From: Megascapheus bottae
Taxonomy: Eukaryota > Chordata > Mammalia > Rodentia > Geomyidae
Assembly: GCA_024803745.1 (NCBI GenBank)
Contig: JANJXV010000013.1
Location: 28,810,001 to 28,874,000 of the forward strand
DNA: 64,000 nucleotides
Reading direction: 5' to 3'
This document shows, piece after piece, positions 24,491-36,627 of this stretch (position 1 is its first letter; each line of letters starts with the position of its first letter). The position numbers were made by a program, and so were the translations under genes. The notes below the pieces were generated by a model. That model was given only the letters and a program-made list of their open reading frames with translations. It searched no databases and was not told the origin of the DNA.

Positions 24491-24533
<43 letters not shown>
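24490..24533. repeat. (AC)n microsatellite
   Basis: About 21 units at the ID element tail. Confidence 0.95.
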
Positions 24534-24535
<2 letters not shown>

Positions 24536-24884
24536 ACGACACACATGTTATTTTTAATTGGCATCAAACAGTTATGTGAAAGGGGGTTTCATTTTGACCT
24601 GTCTATTATGAAATCTATTTTGATCATTTATCCCTTGCATCACTTTCCTTCTTCCCATCTCCAGTTTTCCAGAATCAATCCCAGTCACAACAGGCTTTAT
24701 TCTTCTTTTTTCACCCGTAGACATACTGTATTTTGACCAAATCCATACTCTTCACTATCTCTGTTTTATACATCTACTCCTCCTATGAGGAGGTATAGAG
24801 CTATACCATTGAAAGTAAGTATTCCTTTTTCTTCTTTTTTCCCCCTCTTCTTTTTATTCCTAGTACCTCAGTTTAAAACAAGAT
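24534..24884. other. Intergenic, no gene seen
   Basis: Pyrimidine-rich unique-looking DNA before the L1. Confidence 0.4.
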
Positions 24885-26300
24885 CTAGGAAGAAAGATGG
24901 CCTCTTCAACAAATGGTGCTGGCAGAACTGGTTAAGCACCTGCAAAAAACTAAAGTTGGATCCTTCTTTGTCACCCTGCACCAGGATTAACTCCAAAAGG
25001 ATCAAAGACCTCGAGGTAAAAGCAGATACACTGAAAATTTTACAAAAAGGAATAAGAGATACACTAGGTCTCCTTGGCACAGGTTGAAACTTCCTTAATA
25101 AGAACCCAGAAACACAGCAAATCAGAGAAAGTCTGGATAAGTGGGACTGCATTAAACTGCAGAGCTTCTGTATGGCAAAGGACATAGCTAGCAGACTAAC
25201 TAGAAAGCCTACAGAGTGGGAGATCTTTACTAACTATACAAAGGCCTCATATATAAAATATATCAATAGCTCAAAAAATTGAATCACTCCAAAACTAATC
25301 TCCAAAGAAACAACCATCCCATTAAAAGATGGGCCAAAGACTTAAAGAGAGTCTTCCCTGAAGAAGACATAAGAATGGCCTATAGACACATAAAGAAATG
25401 CTCGGCATCTCTGGCCATGATCAAGAAATCTAATAACAACAGATGCTGGAGGGGATGTGGCCAGGAGGGATCACTACTACACTGTTGGTGGGAGTGCAAA
25501 TTTGTTCAACCACTATGGAAAGCAATATGGCAGTTCCTCAAAAGATTAAACATAGAGCTCCCCTATGACTCAGCAATTCCACTCCTTGGCATTTACCCAA
25601 TCATCCAGAAAGAAGGAAATACTAAATCCACTAGCACAACAATGTTCATTGCAGCACTATTTACAATAGCAAAGATATGGAACCAACCCAGATTTCCCTC
25701 AGTTGATGAATGGATCAACAAGATGTGGTATTTGTACACAATGGAATTCTATGCGGCTGTCAGAAAGAATGACATTGCCCCATTTGTTAGGAAATTGGAA
25801 AGACTTAGAAAAAATAGTACTAAGTGAAGTAAGCCAGACTCAAAGGAACTTAGGCTCAATGGTTTCCCTTATTTGTCATAATCAGTAGAAACCTTGGTCT
25901 TTCCTAGCAGAGATTTACAATAGAGCAAAACCTTGATACATAAGGCCATATAGGATGACACTAAATGAAAAGACCTCCAGGATATAGAAACAAAAGCCAT
26001 ATAATGAGTGATTGTTGTCCTTAATGTACTATGTTATTTTTCATCTCTTTTGCTGTCCCTTGGTTATCTCATATTGTCACAACATTTTACCTTACTATCT
26101 AATATATTGCATATATGTTTATCTGGTTATTTGAAATCAAATAGGGAAGGGGGAAATCAAGATGAGCAGGGGAGAAGGAGGAAGGGAAATGGGGATCATG
26201 TTATGAGAAAGGATATCAATATTTGTGAAGTAATGTACCTTCTATCTGGTGAATATAATGTAACCCTTCTATTAATTACAACAAAAATTATATGAAAAAA
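24885..26300 (+). mobile_element. LINE-1, ~1.4 kb 3' portion
   Basis: Longest uninverted L1 in the window: ORF2 sense from CTCTTCAACAAATGGTGCTGG on, through a 182-codon open stretch (25279-25827) and a 61-codon frame closing the ORF2 C-terminus (25703-25888), then the 3' UTR. Relative to other copies it lacks about 60 nt (20 codons) near 25419, in frame, at a GGCCA repeat. A frameshift near 25795 breaks ORF2. No endonuclease or reverse-transcriptase core, so inactive. The flanks AAAACAAGATCT and AAAACAGGTCT may be an imperfect target-site duplication. Confidence 0.9.
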
Positions 26301-26309
26301 AACAGGTCT

Positions 26310-26490
26310 TGGATTCTTGCTTATCTACATTGCTTATTTTTCTAGCTGTATTTCCAGTCTGCATTTTGCTAGTTACCTGGAGATGGAGTCTCATGTACTT
26401 TTCTGCCTAGCTTGGGTTTGAACCTTGATTCTCCAGGTCTCAGCCTCTTGAGTAGCTAGGATTATAGGAATAGGCTATCATTATGCACTC
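26310..26490 (-). mobile_element. Old B1-type SINE
   Basis: Reverse-complement B1 text: GATTCTCCAGGTCTCAGCC, TTGAGTAGCTAGGATTATAGG, preceded by CTGGAGATGGAGTCTCATG. Confidence 0.7.
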
Positions 26491-27477
26491 TAATAATCTT
26501 TTTCTTAAAATGCCTGCTAATTATTCAAAGGAGCTTGAGCATAGTAATTTTTACCCAGTCATAGAAGTATATATGTCCATATGTGTGTTACATCCATATT
26601 ATCTTAGGCCTAGATATGCATGTTTTATAAAATCATTCATTCATTTAAAAAAACTTGGATAAAATAAAGAGAAACTGACAATCAAAGTGAGTTAGGTATG
26701 CATAGCTATATTTGCATATAAAAATAAATACTCCTATGTCAATTTAAAAATACTACTTCAGTACAATCCACAAGCATTTTGCATCTTCAGGAGAATGAAG
26801 ACACAGCTAACAGCATAAAGAATAGCCCTCTCCATACCTTTTTTTCATAAACTGCATAGCACTAATGTTTGCTTTATTGAATGTAAAGCAAACCCAACTA
26901 TAAACAAAGCAATATATAGAGATATATATGTAGATATATATTCCATTTTTTTCGTTTGTTCCCATAAAGCCCTAGTGGCCGACCTCTTTAAAAAAGTATG
27001 CCTTAGATCTCACACTAGTTAACTGTAGTTTTTATTATAATCCAGCCTCACTTAGAATATTTTCTCTTCTACAGAGTTGAAAGTGTTCTGAAGATAGACA
27101 ATACCGACACATACTCATCTGTATATTTACTGCTTTTCTACAGCTCCCATGGTGAGTTGGAGAGTCAAATATGAACCAGGGAGCATCCTGGGAGTTAAAG
27201 TCCAGAATGTGTAACTGCAACAAGATCTGTCTTAAACATCACATTTTCATACTCATCATTTATACTGATTATTATAGCATTGACATTCTGTGAAAGATAG
27301 AATTAACCTTACTCATGAAAAATAATATTGATGTTTTGGTTCTTACCTATTATTCCTCTGGGAAAAAAGAAAAGTCCCTATAGCTAATATTAAAGCTGAA
27401 GTAAAGCTTGGATGTCACAATGGACAGGATTTATTATGATGAAGACTCCCCTGTGAATTTGTGTTGTTTTACAGTTG
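26491..27477. other. Intergenic, no gene seen
   Basis: AT-rich, with GATATATA-type stretches near 26915-26945; nothing coding recognised. Confidence 0.4.
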
Positions 27478-27712
27478 CAGAGCTCTTAATATAATTTTTG
27501 CCAAGTCTCTCCATAGGAATGATACAATATCATTCTTTCTGATGAAAGAGTAAAATTCCATTGTGTATACATACCACATTTTCTTAATCCATGCATCCAC
27601 TGAGGGGCATTTGGGTTGATTCCATATCTTGATATTAAGCAAAGCAAGCCTGATCCAAAGAATCATGTGTTATGCTCCTTTGGATCTGGCTTACTTAATA
27701 TGATTTTTTCCC
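27478..27712. mobile_element. Rearranged 5' part of a LINE-1 with an imperfect hairpin
   Basis: 27478-27633 is L1 ORF2 on the minus strand (CCATTGTGTATACATACCAC; a 65-codon frame containing NQPKCPSVDAWIKKMWYVYTMEF). Then ATATTAAGCAAAGCAAGCC runs in sense (27631-27663) and, after a short loop, CTTTGGATCTGGCTTACTTAATAT runs antisense (27677-27707), so ORF2 flips orientation three times in ~250 bp. Confidence 0.75.
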
Positions 27713-28150
27713 AAAGGAACATAAGTTCAATGGTTTCCCTCATTTGTAATAATTAGTTCACACCTACGACTCTCTTAGCAGAGGATTACAGTAGCACAAA
27801 ACGTGGATACATAAGGTCATTTAGGATGAAACTAAATGAAAGGATCTTTAGGATATGGAAACAAGAGCTTTATCTTGAGTGATTGCTGTTCTTAATGTAC
27901 TGTGCTATTTCTCTTCTCCTTTGTTGCCCTTTGGTTAATCTCATATTGTTACTATATCTGACTTTGTTACCTGATATATTGTATATACATTTATTTGTTC
28001 ATTTGAAAGGAAAGGGGGAAAAAGATGATTGGGAGGGAGGAAAATGAGGACCAAAACATGAGAAGGGGTATCTATGTGTGAGAAGTAATGCACCTACTAT
28101 CTGGCGAATGTAACTGTAACTCCTTTATACATTACCTTGACAATAAAAAT
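27713..28150 (+). mobile_element. LINE-1 3' end (sense part of the rearranged copy)
   Basis: Starts AAAGGAACATAAGTTCAATGG, includes the ORF2 stop region and a second-subfamily 3' UTR (TTGGTTAATCTCATATTG, CATGAGAAGGGGTATC, CTTGACAATAAAAATAAAA). Continuous with 27478-27712 as one insertion. Confidence 0.85.
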
Positions 28151-28194
28151 AAAATGAAAAAGAAAACAAACAACAATGTAATACAAAAACAAAA

Positions 28195-28745
28195 TGAAAC
28201 ATAGGTTATATATTTTCCCACATTTGTGGTAACAAATCTGCAAGTAAATACTTTGGATGGTTAAAAAACTACACTTGGACATGATAAATTTTACAAGTTT
28301 CTAAATAGTCACACAATGAGATCAAAGGAGGATATTTATAAGAGTGGATCGCAAAAATAATAACTATGTGCACATGATCACCTAAAATAGTATTTTATGA
28401 AATGAACTGTAAAAAAAAGAAAGAAGAGATGTTTTTGTCGTTGCTGTTGCTGTTTTTAATTCTCTCTTCCTTTTGTCTTGTCTGTTAGTTTATTTATCTT
28501 TGGGAGGTAAGCAGCAGCACAGAAAAGGTGAAACAAAGGGTCAACAAATACAGCACTGGTCCTCACTAGAGACCAGTGGTCCTCATTATGTGTAAAATGA
28601 ACTATAAAACTTATGGATGGGGACTGGAGGGAAGAAGTGGGAGATAGCAAGGGAAGGAATGACATTTTCCAGAAAGAAATGTACTCATTACCTGATTTAT
28701 GTAACTGTAACCCCTCTGGATATCATCTCTACAATAAGTATGAAA
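28195..28745 (+). mobile_element. Old LINE-1 3' end, third type
   Basis: TTTCCCACATTTGTGG, CAAATCTGCAAGTAAATAC, then AAATGAACTATAAAACTT and TAACTGTAACCCCTCTGG...ACAATAAGTATG. Resembles the L1 part of the U6 chimera (5135-5314) and 39750-39905. It is diverged and boundaries are uncertain. Confidence 0.6.
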
Positions 28746-29784
28746 TGGATTTTTAAAAAGATATGACCCTGTTAAAATTAATAAAAGCTAGATGCTATTT
28801 TTGTTAGAATAAAATGAAAAGAAACAAAATTGTAGAGCAGATTCACGTCTACAATTCACCTCAACTTCTGGATAATTTGTTCATTCAGGTGGTAAGTATT
28901 TACTGAGGCCTCATTCTTTGCAAGGGTTCTACCAAAAGTTTGGGTTATAAAAATGAATTGGAGAGAAAAGTATCTAATCCTTGCATAATTTGTGATACAA
29001 TAATAGGAAGGAAGAGTTTAGGAATAATTGAATATTCATAAAATACCAAGTCAAATGTGATAACTTACAGAACTATGCTTAAGGGACTTAAAGAAAACAA
29101 AATATTTACATCCTGTTTCTCACTCTCTCACTCTCTTTCTCACACAAGTTTGAATATAGAGTCTTGCAAGTACTTTACCTCACTGCAACCTTTCCAGCCA
29201 CACCTCCATTCTTTTCTAGTTTATTTTACAAACAAGTACTCACACATTGTCTAGGCAGATTTCCACCATGATCTTTCTACCTGTTCCCCTAACATATACC
29301 TGATATTATAGGCATATATCACCATATACAATTTTTACTTAGAATAGGTGCTCACCAAATTTTCTGCCCAGATTGTCTCTGAGCTTTTTTATCTCCATTA
29401 TATTCATTTTCTAATGAAAAACTGAATATTTAATTGTTATAGCTATTACTTAATATTTAATCACCATTGCCAATTAACCTCAGTGTTAAATAGTTCTGAG
29501 TGACTTATACATCTCAGGATATTATTATGGAAAGTGAAGAATCTAGGTTTGGTCTGATGACTTGATAAAATGCTGTGCATAAAGCACTTGGCATTGGTGC
29601 CTAGAACACAGTGGTTCTCAGTGACCTCCTATATGCCAAGCAATCTCCAAATTTGTATAATTTTTTTAATACATCATGACCATTTTGAGATTAGAATACT
29701 GTGTTTCTTATGGCTTATCTAAGGTCACCAAGAAACTTGCAGCAGTGAAGATGACTCAGTTTTGGCTCATCTTTATCTAAGTAA
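28746..29784. other. Intergenic, no gene seen
   Basis: Contains a CTCACTCTCTCACTCTC patch near 29110-29140; otherwise nothing recognised. Confidence 0.4.
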
Positions 29785-30265
29785 ACAACAGGTTTGGGGG
29801 ATGATCCTAGGATTTGAAATTAGAGCATGGTATTGCTCATTCTGCTTCTGCTCTACCACTTGAGCTTGGCTGTGAGTGTGAGTGTGAGTGAGTGTGTTTG
29901 TGTGTGTGTGTGTGTGTACTAGGGATTGAATTCATGGCCTCAGTTTGTTGCTTGTTTTTAAATTTAGAGCTAGAGCTCTATCAATGAGCAGAGCTTCACA
30001 GCATCTTGCTGGTCAATTAGAGTCTCCAAGATTTTTCCTCCTTGTTTTGAATCTTAATCTATAGGTTTTAGCCTCTTGAGTACTAGAATAGATTGTATAT
30101 ATGAACTGCTAGCACATACCTAGCCTGCATTTTTAATTGTTATTTACTGGAGATGGAGTTCTATGGCTTTTCTTCTCACCTTGGCTACATTCGAACTGTG
30201 ATGGCTCTGGATCTCGACTTCCTGACTAGCCAAGGGTAGAGTTGTGAACTACTGGCATTCTATGA
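29785..30265 (-). mobile_element. Cluster of old minus-strand SINEs with (TG)n
   Basis: A decayed Geo/ID-like piece (CTCTACCACTTGAGCTTGG, GGGATTGAATTCATGGCC), with a TG run between its parts at 29875-29919, then two B1-like left halves (TTAGCCTCTTGAGTACTAG; GGAGATGGAGTTCTATGGC ... CTGACTAGCCAAGGG). At least two insertions; limits approximate. Confidence 0.6.
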
Positions 30266-30519
30266 TACTTCCTTTGTTGAAAGATCTTTTATTTAGTCAA
30301 AGATATTCAGGTATTTTGTTGCCTCCTTTCATGAAGTAGAAAACTCCTATTCATTTCCAGTTTTCTACTATATATCTTACTGAGAGTACTGGGAAATCAT
30401 TTTGATTCTAAGTTCTATTCATAGTCATTTTTGCTTTTCTGTTTTGTTGATTTAATGTGATGTATCTTTGTTGTTGCAGGTGGAGATAGTTTGAACCAGG
30501 ATGTTATACTTGCTTAGCT

Positions 30520-30670
30520 TCTCTCACAGTTGAGATCGATCCACTTACCTCCTCTGCCCAGTCGTTGTGTTAGCGTTTGTTTGCGAGATATGATTTCAAG
30601 CTTGTGATCCTCTTACCTCTTTCTTAGAAGTAGCTAGGATTAGTAGTGCATGCAACAACACCTACTGTGT
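30520..30670 (-). mobile_element. Decayed B1-like SINE
   Basis: CAAGCTTGTGATCCTCTTACC and AGTAGCTAGGATTAGTAGTGC are B1-like in reverse complement. Low identity. Confidence 0.5.
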
Positions 30671-31346
30671 TAATTTTTTTTAACATTATATTCTACCCAC
30701 ATCTTTTTCATTACTTAGCATTTTGCATTTGTCATATTTGAGTGAATATATATTGTACCAGCCAATACCTGCATCAAAGTGTTGTTATAAGCCCATGGCA
30801 GTGAATGAAAGGCAGGGATGTGTTATTCAAGTTCATCCATGCATTTGATTTGTCCAGTCTTATAATCACTGTAGCATTCCTTAGGGTCATGAATTCTCAA
30901 ACACAATTTAGTCAAACACCTCTGTGGCTATCTATTGGCCTCAGTTTTTCATGTTTTTTTCCCTTATGTTATTCCTCTGAGCATGACTTACACAGCAATT
31001 TTTCACTTACTTCTCACAAACAGCCATGATGTTCAAAGACTGAATGTCCCTGAAAAGTTAAAATACGATGCCCTAGGAACACAAGTGAAATAAATTTACA
31101 GAAAAAATATCAAAGGGACAAACTCTCAGAGTTCTATGCACACTAGGTAATCTCATTTGGCTTCAATTATTCATCAGTAAAATAACACCATGTAAAATAC
31201 AGTTTGTAATGAGGAACAAATTGAAAGTTAGCTTCAGACACTTCAGAACAGCAGTTGTTATTACAATGACTTTCTCATAGCTCAAAGCCCTGTACCATTT
31301 CTCTTTAACTGCTTGTACACATGCATAGGATTAACTTTTTATGCTT
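30671..31346. other. Intergenic, no gene seen
   Basis: The 74-codon + frame at 30805-31029 has no recognisable homology. Confidence 0.4.
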
Positions 31347-31356
31347 TCTAGAGTGA

Positions 31357-31754
31357 ATTTTTTTTTTTTTGCCAGTCCTGGCTTTGTGCTCCAGGACTGA
31401 GCACTGTCCTTGGACTTTCTCAAGCTTAGCTCTTTAGCCACAGCACCACTTCTAGCTTTTTTTTTTTTTGCCAGTTGGGGCTTGGATTCAGGGCCTGAGC
31501 ACTGTCCTTGGACTTTCTCAAGGCTAGAGCTCTACCACTTGAAACTCAGCACCACTTCTGGCGTTTTTTTTTTTTTTTATATATATGGTACTGAGGAATT
31601 GAACCTGGGTCTTGGTGCATGCTAGGCAAGCATTCTACCACTAGGCCAAACTCCTAGCCCCTGGCTTTTTTTTTTAATATATATATGAGGAATAAGAATC
31701 CAGCTCTTCGTGGATGCTAGGCAAGCACTTACCACTAGGCAAAACTCCCAGCCC
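31357..31754 (-). mobile_element. IDL-Geo SINE interrupted by a second IDL-Geo SINE
   Basis: The outer element is split: its Geo half is at 31370-31460 and its ID half resumes at ~31666. Perfect 10-bp target-site duplication TCTAGAGTGA at 31347-31356 and 31755-31764. The outer copy is more diverged than the inner one. Confidence 0.9.
31464..31660 (-). mobile_element. Inner (nested) IDL-Geo SINE
   Basis: Complete dimer inserted in the A/T-rich linker between the two monomers of the outer SINE, same orientation. Flanks read TAGCTTTTTTTTT and TGGCTTTTTTTTT, probably the target-site duplication in the poly-T linker. Confidence 0.88.
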
Positions 31755-31927
31755 TCTAGAGTGATTTTAATTTTTCAGAAAAATATTAAAATGATTACTT
31801 TTAGGATTGTGTTTTCAGGTAAGCCTTCTGCTATGGTCCTAATTTGATTCAGTTACTTAAAGGGTACAGGAAGGTTATTTAGTGTTCTCAGACACCTTAT
31901 ACAGGTTCCAAGCACTATGTAATATAT

Positions 31928-32153
31928 ATATTTTTTCATGTATTTTATTGTAATTAATAGAAGGGTTACATTATATTCACCAGATAGAAGGTGCATTACT
32001 TATATATATTGATACCCTTTCTCATGTCATGGTCCCCATTTCCCACCCCCACCCCCGCCACTCATGATGTTTTCCCCCCTTCCCTATTTAGTTTCAAATA
32101 ATCATCAAGCATATATACAATATATCAGATAACAAGGTGAAATATTGTAACAA
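31928..32153 (-). mobile_element. Very short LINE-1 insertion (3' UTR only)
   Basis: Reverse-complement L1 3' UTR: TTTATTGTAATTAATAGAAGG, CAGATAGAAGGTGCATTAC, a C-rich CCCACCCCCACCCCC tract, AACAAGGTGAAATATTG. Perfect 12-bp target-site duplication TATGTAATATAT at 31916-31927 and 32154-32165. Confidence 0.92.
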
Positions 32154-32165
32154 TATGTAATATAT

Positions 32166-32849
32166 CTTTTGGTGAAATGGTCTGCTTTTTTTGTCCATAT
32201 CAGGGTTATGGAGTTTCATTTCGTAAGATCAAACTCTACCTGGGCTACCTACCAGTTAATGATAAGTTATTTAAGGACAATGAGCCTCAGCCAATTTACA
32301 AATCATGTGACATGGATAAAATAATATCACCTGCTTCACAGGGGAACTATTTTTAAGGAAATTGAATATAGTGGACATTGAATATACAATCCCTTTCTTG
32401 GGACAAAGAAAACATGGGAAAACATTAAGCATAAAACTCCCAAGGATGCATTGCTGCTGAGAGAGTGGGATCTTTGTGTCACTTTTGTCATTTATTCAAT
32501 TCGTTATCTCTCTTTTCCCTTGTCATTAGGTGAATGTCTTTCACCAAGATTCTTCCATAGACTGGAGCTTCGAAATGTACTTATGGTACCACCTAGGAAA
32601 AAAATAAGCCAAATTTTAGCCCAAATTTTAGCTCAAACTGAAAAGAACCTATTACTCAAACAGTTCCTAATAAAGAAGCCCAAACTATAGTTAATGTTTT
32701 TTGTGTGCATTGTAATTCCGTTTCTGTCAATGTCATAAATTGCATATTTCATCATCTTTGATACCATTGCGTTCAAGAAGTTTATTCCAGATGATCTTGG
32801 AGTTAATTAATTATAATTACAGCTTAGCAAAGATTGTATGGTGTGTGTG
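32166..32849. other. Intergenic, no gene seen
   Basis: The 79-codon + frame at 32451-32690 ends in a short internal repeat (TTTTAGCCCAAATTTTAGCTC); not recognisable as a protein. Confidence 0.4.
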
Positions 32850-33085
32850 TATGTGGGTGTTTCAGTGCGCATGCATTGCTCCTAATATTTGAACTTAGGG
32901 ACTGGGCATTATACCTGAGCATTTTTGCACAGAGCTAGTGCTCTACCACTTGAGGCACAGTTCCCCTTCCAGATTTTTTGATAGCTAATTAGATATGAGT
33001 TCCATGGCTTTTCCTACCCAGTCTGACTTAGATCAATGATCCTTTTATCTCAGCATACTGAGCAATGTAATCCACCAACAGGCAG
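32850..33085 (-). mobile_element. Old B1/Geo composite SINE
   Basis: Geo half (CTAGTGCTCTACCACTTGAG) followed by GATAGCTAATTAGATATGAG and CTCAGCATACTGAGCAATG (B1-like), all reverse-complement. Confidence 0.7.
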
Positions 33086-33314
33086 TAGCAAATACTTTTT
33101 TTTTTTTTTAAGAATTTCCAAGTAAAACTATGTGTTAAATGAACAGGAACTGGGTTAAGTCCTTGGATGTTTCCTTGAGAAACAGCATCGGTAATAAACA
33201 GGATTATATCAGCAAAACCCTGGCATTATTGATCAGTATAGCTCAGATCCTGTATAAGTTGTGTGAAGTATTATCTGTATCATTGCCATTTCTTCTTTTC
33301 TTTGTTGTCTTTTT

Positions 33315-33535
33315 TTTTTTTGTGGGTCATGGGCTTGAACTTGGCCTGGGTGCTGTCCCTGAGTTCTTTAGCTCAAGACTACCACCCTACCTTTGCACCA
33401 AGCATCACTTCCTGTTTACTGGAGGTTAACTGGAGATGAGTCCCAGGTCCTTTTGTGCCTGGGCTGGCTTTTGATCCTCAGAGCTCAACCTCCTGAGTAG
33501 CTAGGATTAGAGGTGTGAGCCCCTTGGCTCTGCTT
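33315..33535 (-). mobile_element. B1/Geo composite SINE
   Basis: GTGGGTCATGGGCTTGAACTT and GCTGTCCCTGAGTTCTTTAGC (Geo), GAGGTTAACTGGAGATGAG linker, then CTCAACCTCCTGAGTAGCTA (B1), reverse-complement. Confidence 0.85.
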
Positions 33536-34129
33536 GCCATTTCCTCTTGTTGCAAAACTGTAACAAAGCTGGTGTCCTAAAGTCCATGGTTGATAAAAAC
33601 TTATCAACTTAAAAAACGTTATTGTTTTCCTGAATCAACATGCTGTCCTGTAATTAGCATTGTTTACCTCCAATTCCATAAGCAGAACTTTGTTGAACCA
33701 ATAAAAAAAAGCTGAGATAATAGAAAGCAGATATGCTTATTCTTTTAATTCTGTAACTTATGATTAGAATGTATTCATGACATTAGGATAAACAGGCTGG
33801 GTGTCACCACACTGATCAAACCAGTTTCTTAAGTTTATTTTTATGAGAAACATTAAATTAATGCATCAATTATCTTTCTCTCAAGCTCATTATCATTCTT
33901 TTATTCCCTCAAAATGCTGAAGTCATTGTTCATCAATATACCAAAGGAAAAGAGCCACAACGGAAGTGTTCTGTGTTGAACCCATGTAGACCACAATATC
34001 TGTGAGCTGAATCCACATTATCCTAAACCATGAATTTGTTTGAGCTGTGCAGATATGATTAGTACAAATGAAGTCTCTCTGTAGTCGATTAGTTGGGACC
34101 CTTATTGAATGTAATTGACATCCATATTA
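33536..34129. other. Intergenic, unique-looking
   Basis: Repeat-free; no gene recognised. Confidence 0.4.
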
Positions 34130-34235
34130 AAAGTATCTTTCCTGATTGCTTGTGTCTATAATCCTAGAAACTGAGGAGAGTGAGATAGAGGCCATCATGT
34201 TTGGAAGCCAGCCAGGACCAAAAGACCTCTACTGA
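34130..34235 (+). mobile_element. B1-like SINE fragment
   Basis: CTTGTGTCTATAATCCTAG, AACTGAGGAGAGTGAGATAG, GGAAGCCAGCCAGGACC; left half only. Confidence 0.65.
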
Positions 34236-35619
34236 CCATTTCAATTTTTATTCTGTTCCTGCACAGGGAATACATAAATTCTATAAAGAGTATTCAGACA
34301 CTCCATTGTTTTGGTCTCACAATATAAGGGGAAATAATGGTCAGTTTATAAATGAATTTTAAGTATGTCTATAGGCTGAATAAAATATTTTAATATTATG
34401 AACAATTATGAGTGAATAAATAACAAAAATAAAAGATTTTTCATTTTAATGCTGTATAACTAAACCAATGATCTTAAATACAAGGTAATAGCATTTTAAC
34501 CAATCAAATTTTTCCTCTTTTTTAGAGATACAATTACCTGTTCCTATTTTCACTTGCTTCTTTTACTAAGGAATGATTAAAATGTATTTACATGGAAATC
34601 TAAAATATGTGTCAAATGTGAGCCAGGTTCTAAAATGATAAATTTCACTATTGGAGGCCAAGCAATAGAATTGCAATTATGGAAAGTTCATGGTTATTCC
34701 TTTACTTATGATGAAACTCCTCAATCACAAAGAAAATCCATCAAGTAGAAATACACCCTAAAAAGAACAAATATTATCCTATACATTTAATAAAACAATG
34801 AGTTATAATTAACAAGGGAATATTCAGGAAATGGAATAGAGAGCAAATCCACAGACATGAAACCCAAACTCAACAATGGAGAACCAACACTCAGTGGAGT
34901 GGAATGCTCATTGCCCTTGCCAGAAATATTGGCAGGAAAAGTAATCACTGTTAGGAGAAAAATATAACAATTGGAGAGAATTTTCCAAAGGGTTATGCCA
35001 AAGTCTATAAATGATACTACTATTCTCTGTATAATTATATGTTCTAGAAAAGGTACCTTGGGTGATTAATATGAGGACCTGATTCATTAATGATCCAGTA
35101 ACTAACAGTGGTGACAATAACTTTTACCATACATCTCATTATGCATTGTATTTCATTTGTACCCATTGGCTCTAACTAGAAGTGTCAAGTTATTAGTTTT
35201 GAGATTTTATAGACTTGTTTTAGTAGATTCAATATCGCCAAGGGATACAAGTTGGTATTGGAATTTTCTCATGTAATGTTTCACTGACACTCAATGGCAG
35301 ATAACCCCAGAAATGAGTTATTATAATTCATCCATGACTCTATCTTTATAAGCTTAAAGGGATAAAAGTAGTACTGAGATAAGGTGCTGGGTTTGAATTG
35401 TTTCCTGAATAAATTATAAACTGAATGATTCTTGAGTATCATTAAAATAATGAATGAATCAAATATTCATTTATTAAACCAATACTTGAGTAACTACTAT
35501 AATGTCATATGTTGCTAAAGACTCTGGGAGACCAATGGGGGACAAAAGGAGAGACTAAAAATCAATTCCTGTGGAGATGATAATTTGTTAGCGTGAAGGG
35601 TTCTAGTTCTTCAGCCACA
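34236..35619. other. Intergenic, no gene seen
   Basis: AT-rich, no repeats recognised. Confidence 0.4.
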
Positions 35620-35757
35620 AAAGAAGAAGGAGAAGAAGAAGAAGAAGAAGAAGAAGAAGAAGAAGAAGAAGAAGAAGAAGAAGAAGAAGAAGAAGAAGAA
35701 GAAGAAGAAGAAGAAGAGGAAGTGGGGTGGAGGAGGAGGCAGGGGAGGGGGAGGAAA
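35620..35757. repeat. (GAA)n repeat in a long purine tract
   Basis: About 28 uninterrupted GAA units at 35632-35716, extending into a G-rich AGGAGGAGG/GGGGAGGGGG segment to 35753. Poly-Glu, poly-Ser and poly-Leu frames across it are repeat translation. Confidence 0.97.
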
Positions 35758-36611
35758 TTTGTGGCAATGGTACAAGAGTAGTATGAGAAATAAAATGATG
35801 TAATGGAAACCAAAGTTTCAAGAGGTATAAGTGGCAAACTTACAAATTGCCAGTTCAAAAAGTGATGCTACTAAGATTTAAAAGATCATAAAAGGAAGAG
35901 TCAAATATGTTGACTGTAGAAATTATGCTTACTTCCTGTGTTTTCATCTCTAGTGTTGTCCTTATCACTTACCTTATTTGAAAAGTTTTACTCAGATCTA
36001 GCTTTCTAGATCTGAATTTTGAAATGTCTCAATGCATAAATCTGTTCCTCCATTGAATAACAGCAGATCGGCTTGCATACGTAGAAAAGCACTTTTTTTC
36101 AAATAATGAATCATTCATAATATTCTACAAAAGGGGAAAAAAGAGATCTGTAAATCCATTATTTTACTTCATTACACATAGAACAAAAATTTCTTAGCCA
36201 AAACAAAAATCAAACCTTAAAGTGGAGGAACAAGAACATGAACACTTTTTATTAACAGACTCAGTTAAGGCATTCTAAATTTTTGCTGCACTATATATTT
36301 CCATGTTTTGGAGGAATTATGCATATCTAAAATATAGCTTCTTAGACAAGAAAACAAATTCATGGTGGAGATTTGCATTTTAAAATATATCCCTGGATAA
36401 TTCAATCATGCTTGTCATTAAAAAGGCTGAAATCCCTGCTCAATGATGTATAAGATAAATCATTAAGCAATGAAAATTAAAAGATATTCTATAATTCCCA
36501 GAACTCATTGTGGAAAGTATAATGAATAGAAAAGATTCATTAATCATTCAGGTAATTTCCTAATTACTAAGAACGCAGTCTACTTAAAAATTATAAGATT
36601 CTATGTTCTTG
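35758..36611. other. Intergenic, no gene seen
   Basis: AT-rich, unique-looking. Confidence 0.4.
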
Positions 36612-36627
36612 GTTTTTAATAATTTTT

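Noticed and set aside
35562..35858. Poly-Ser, poly-Glu and poly-Leu frames
   Set aside because: Translation of the GAA repeat in different frames.
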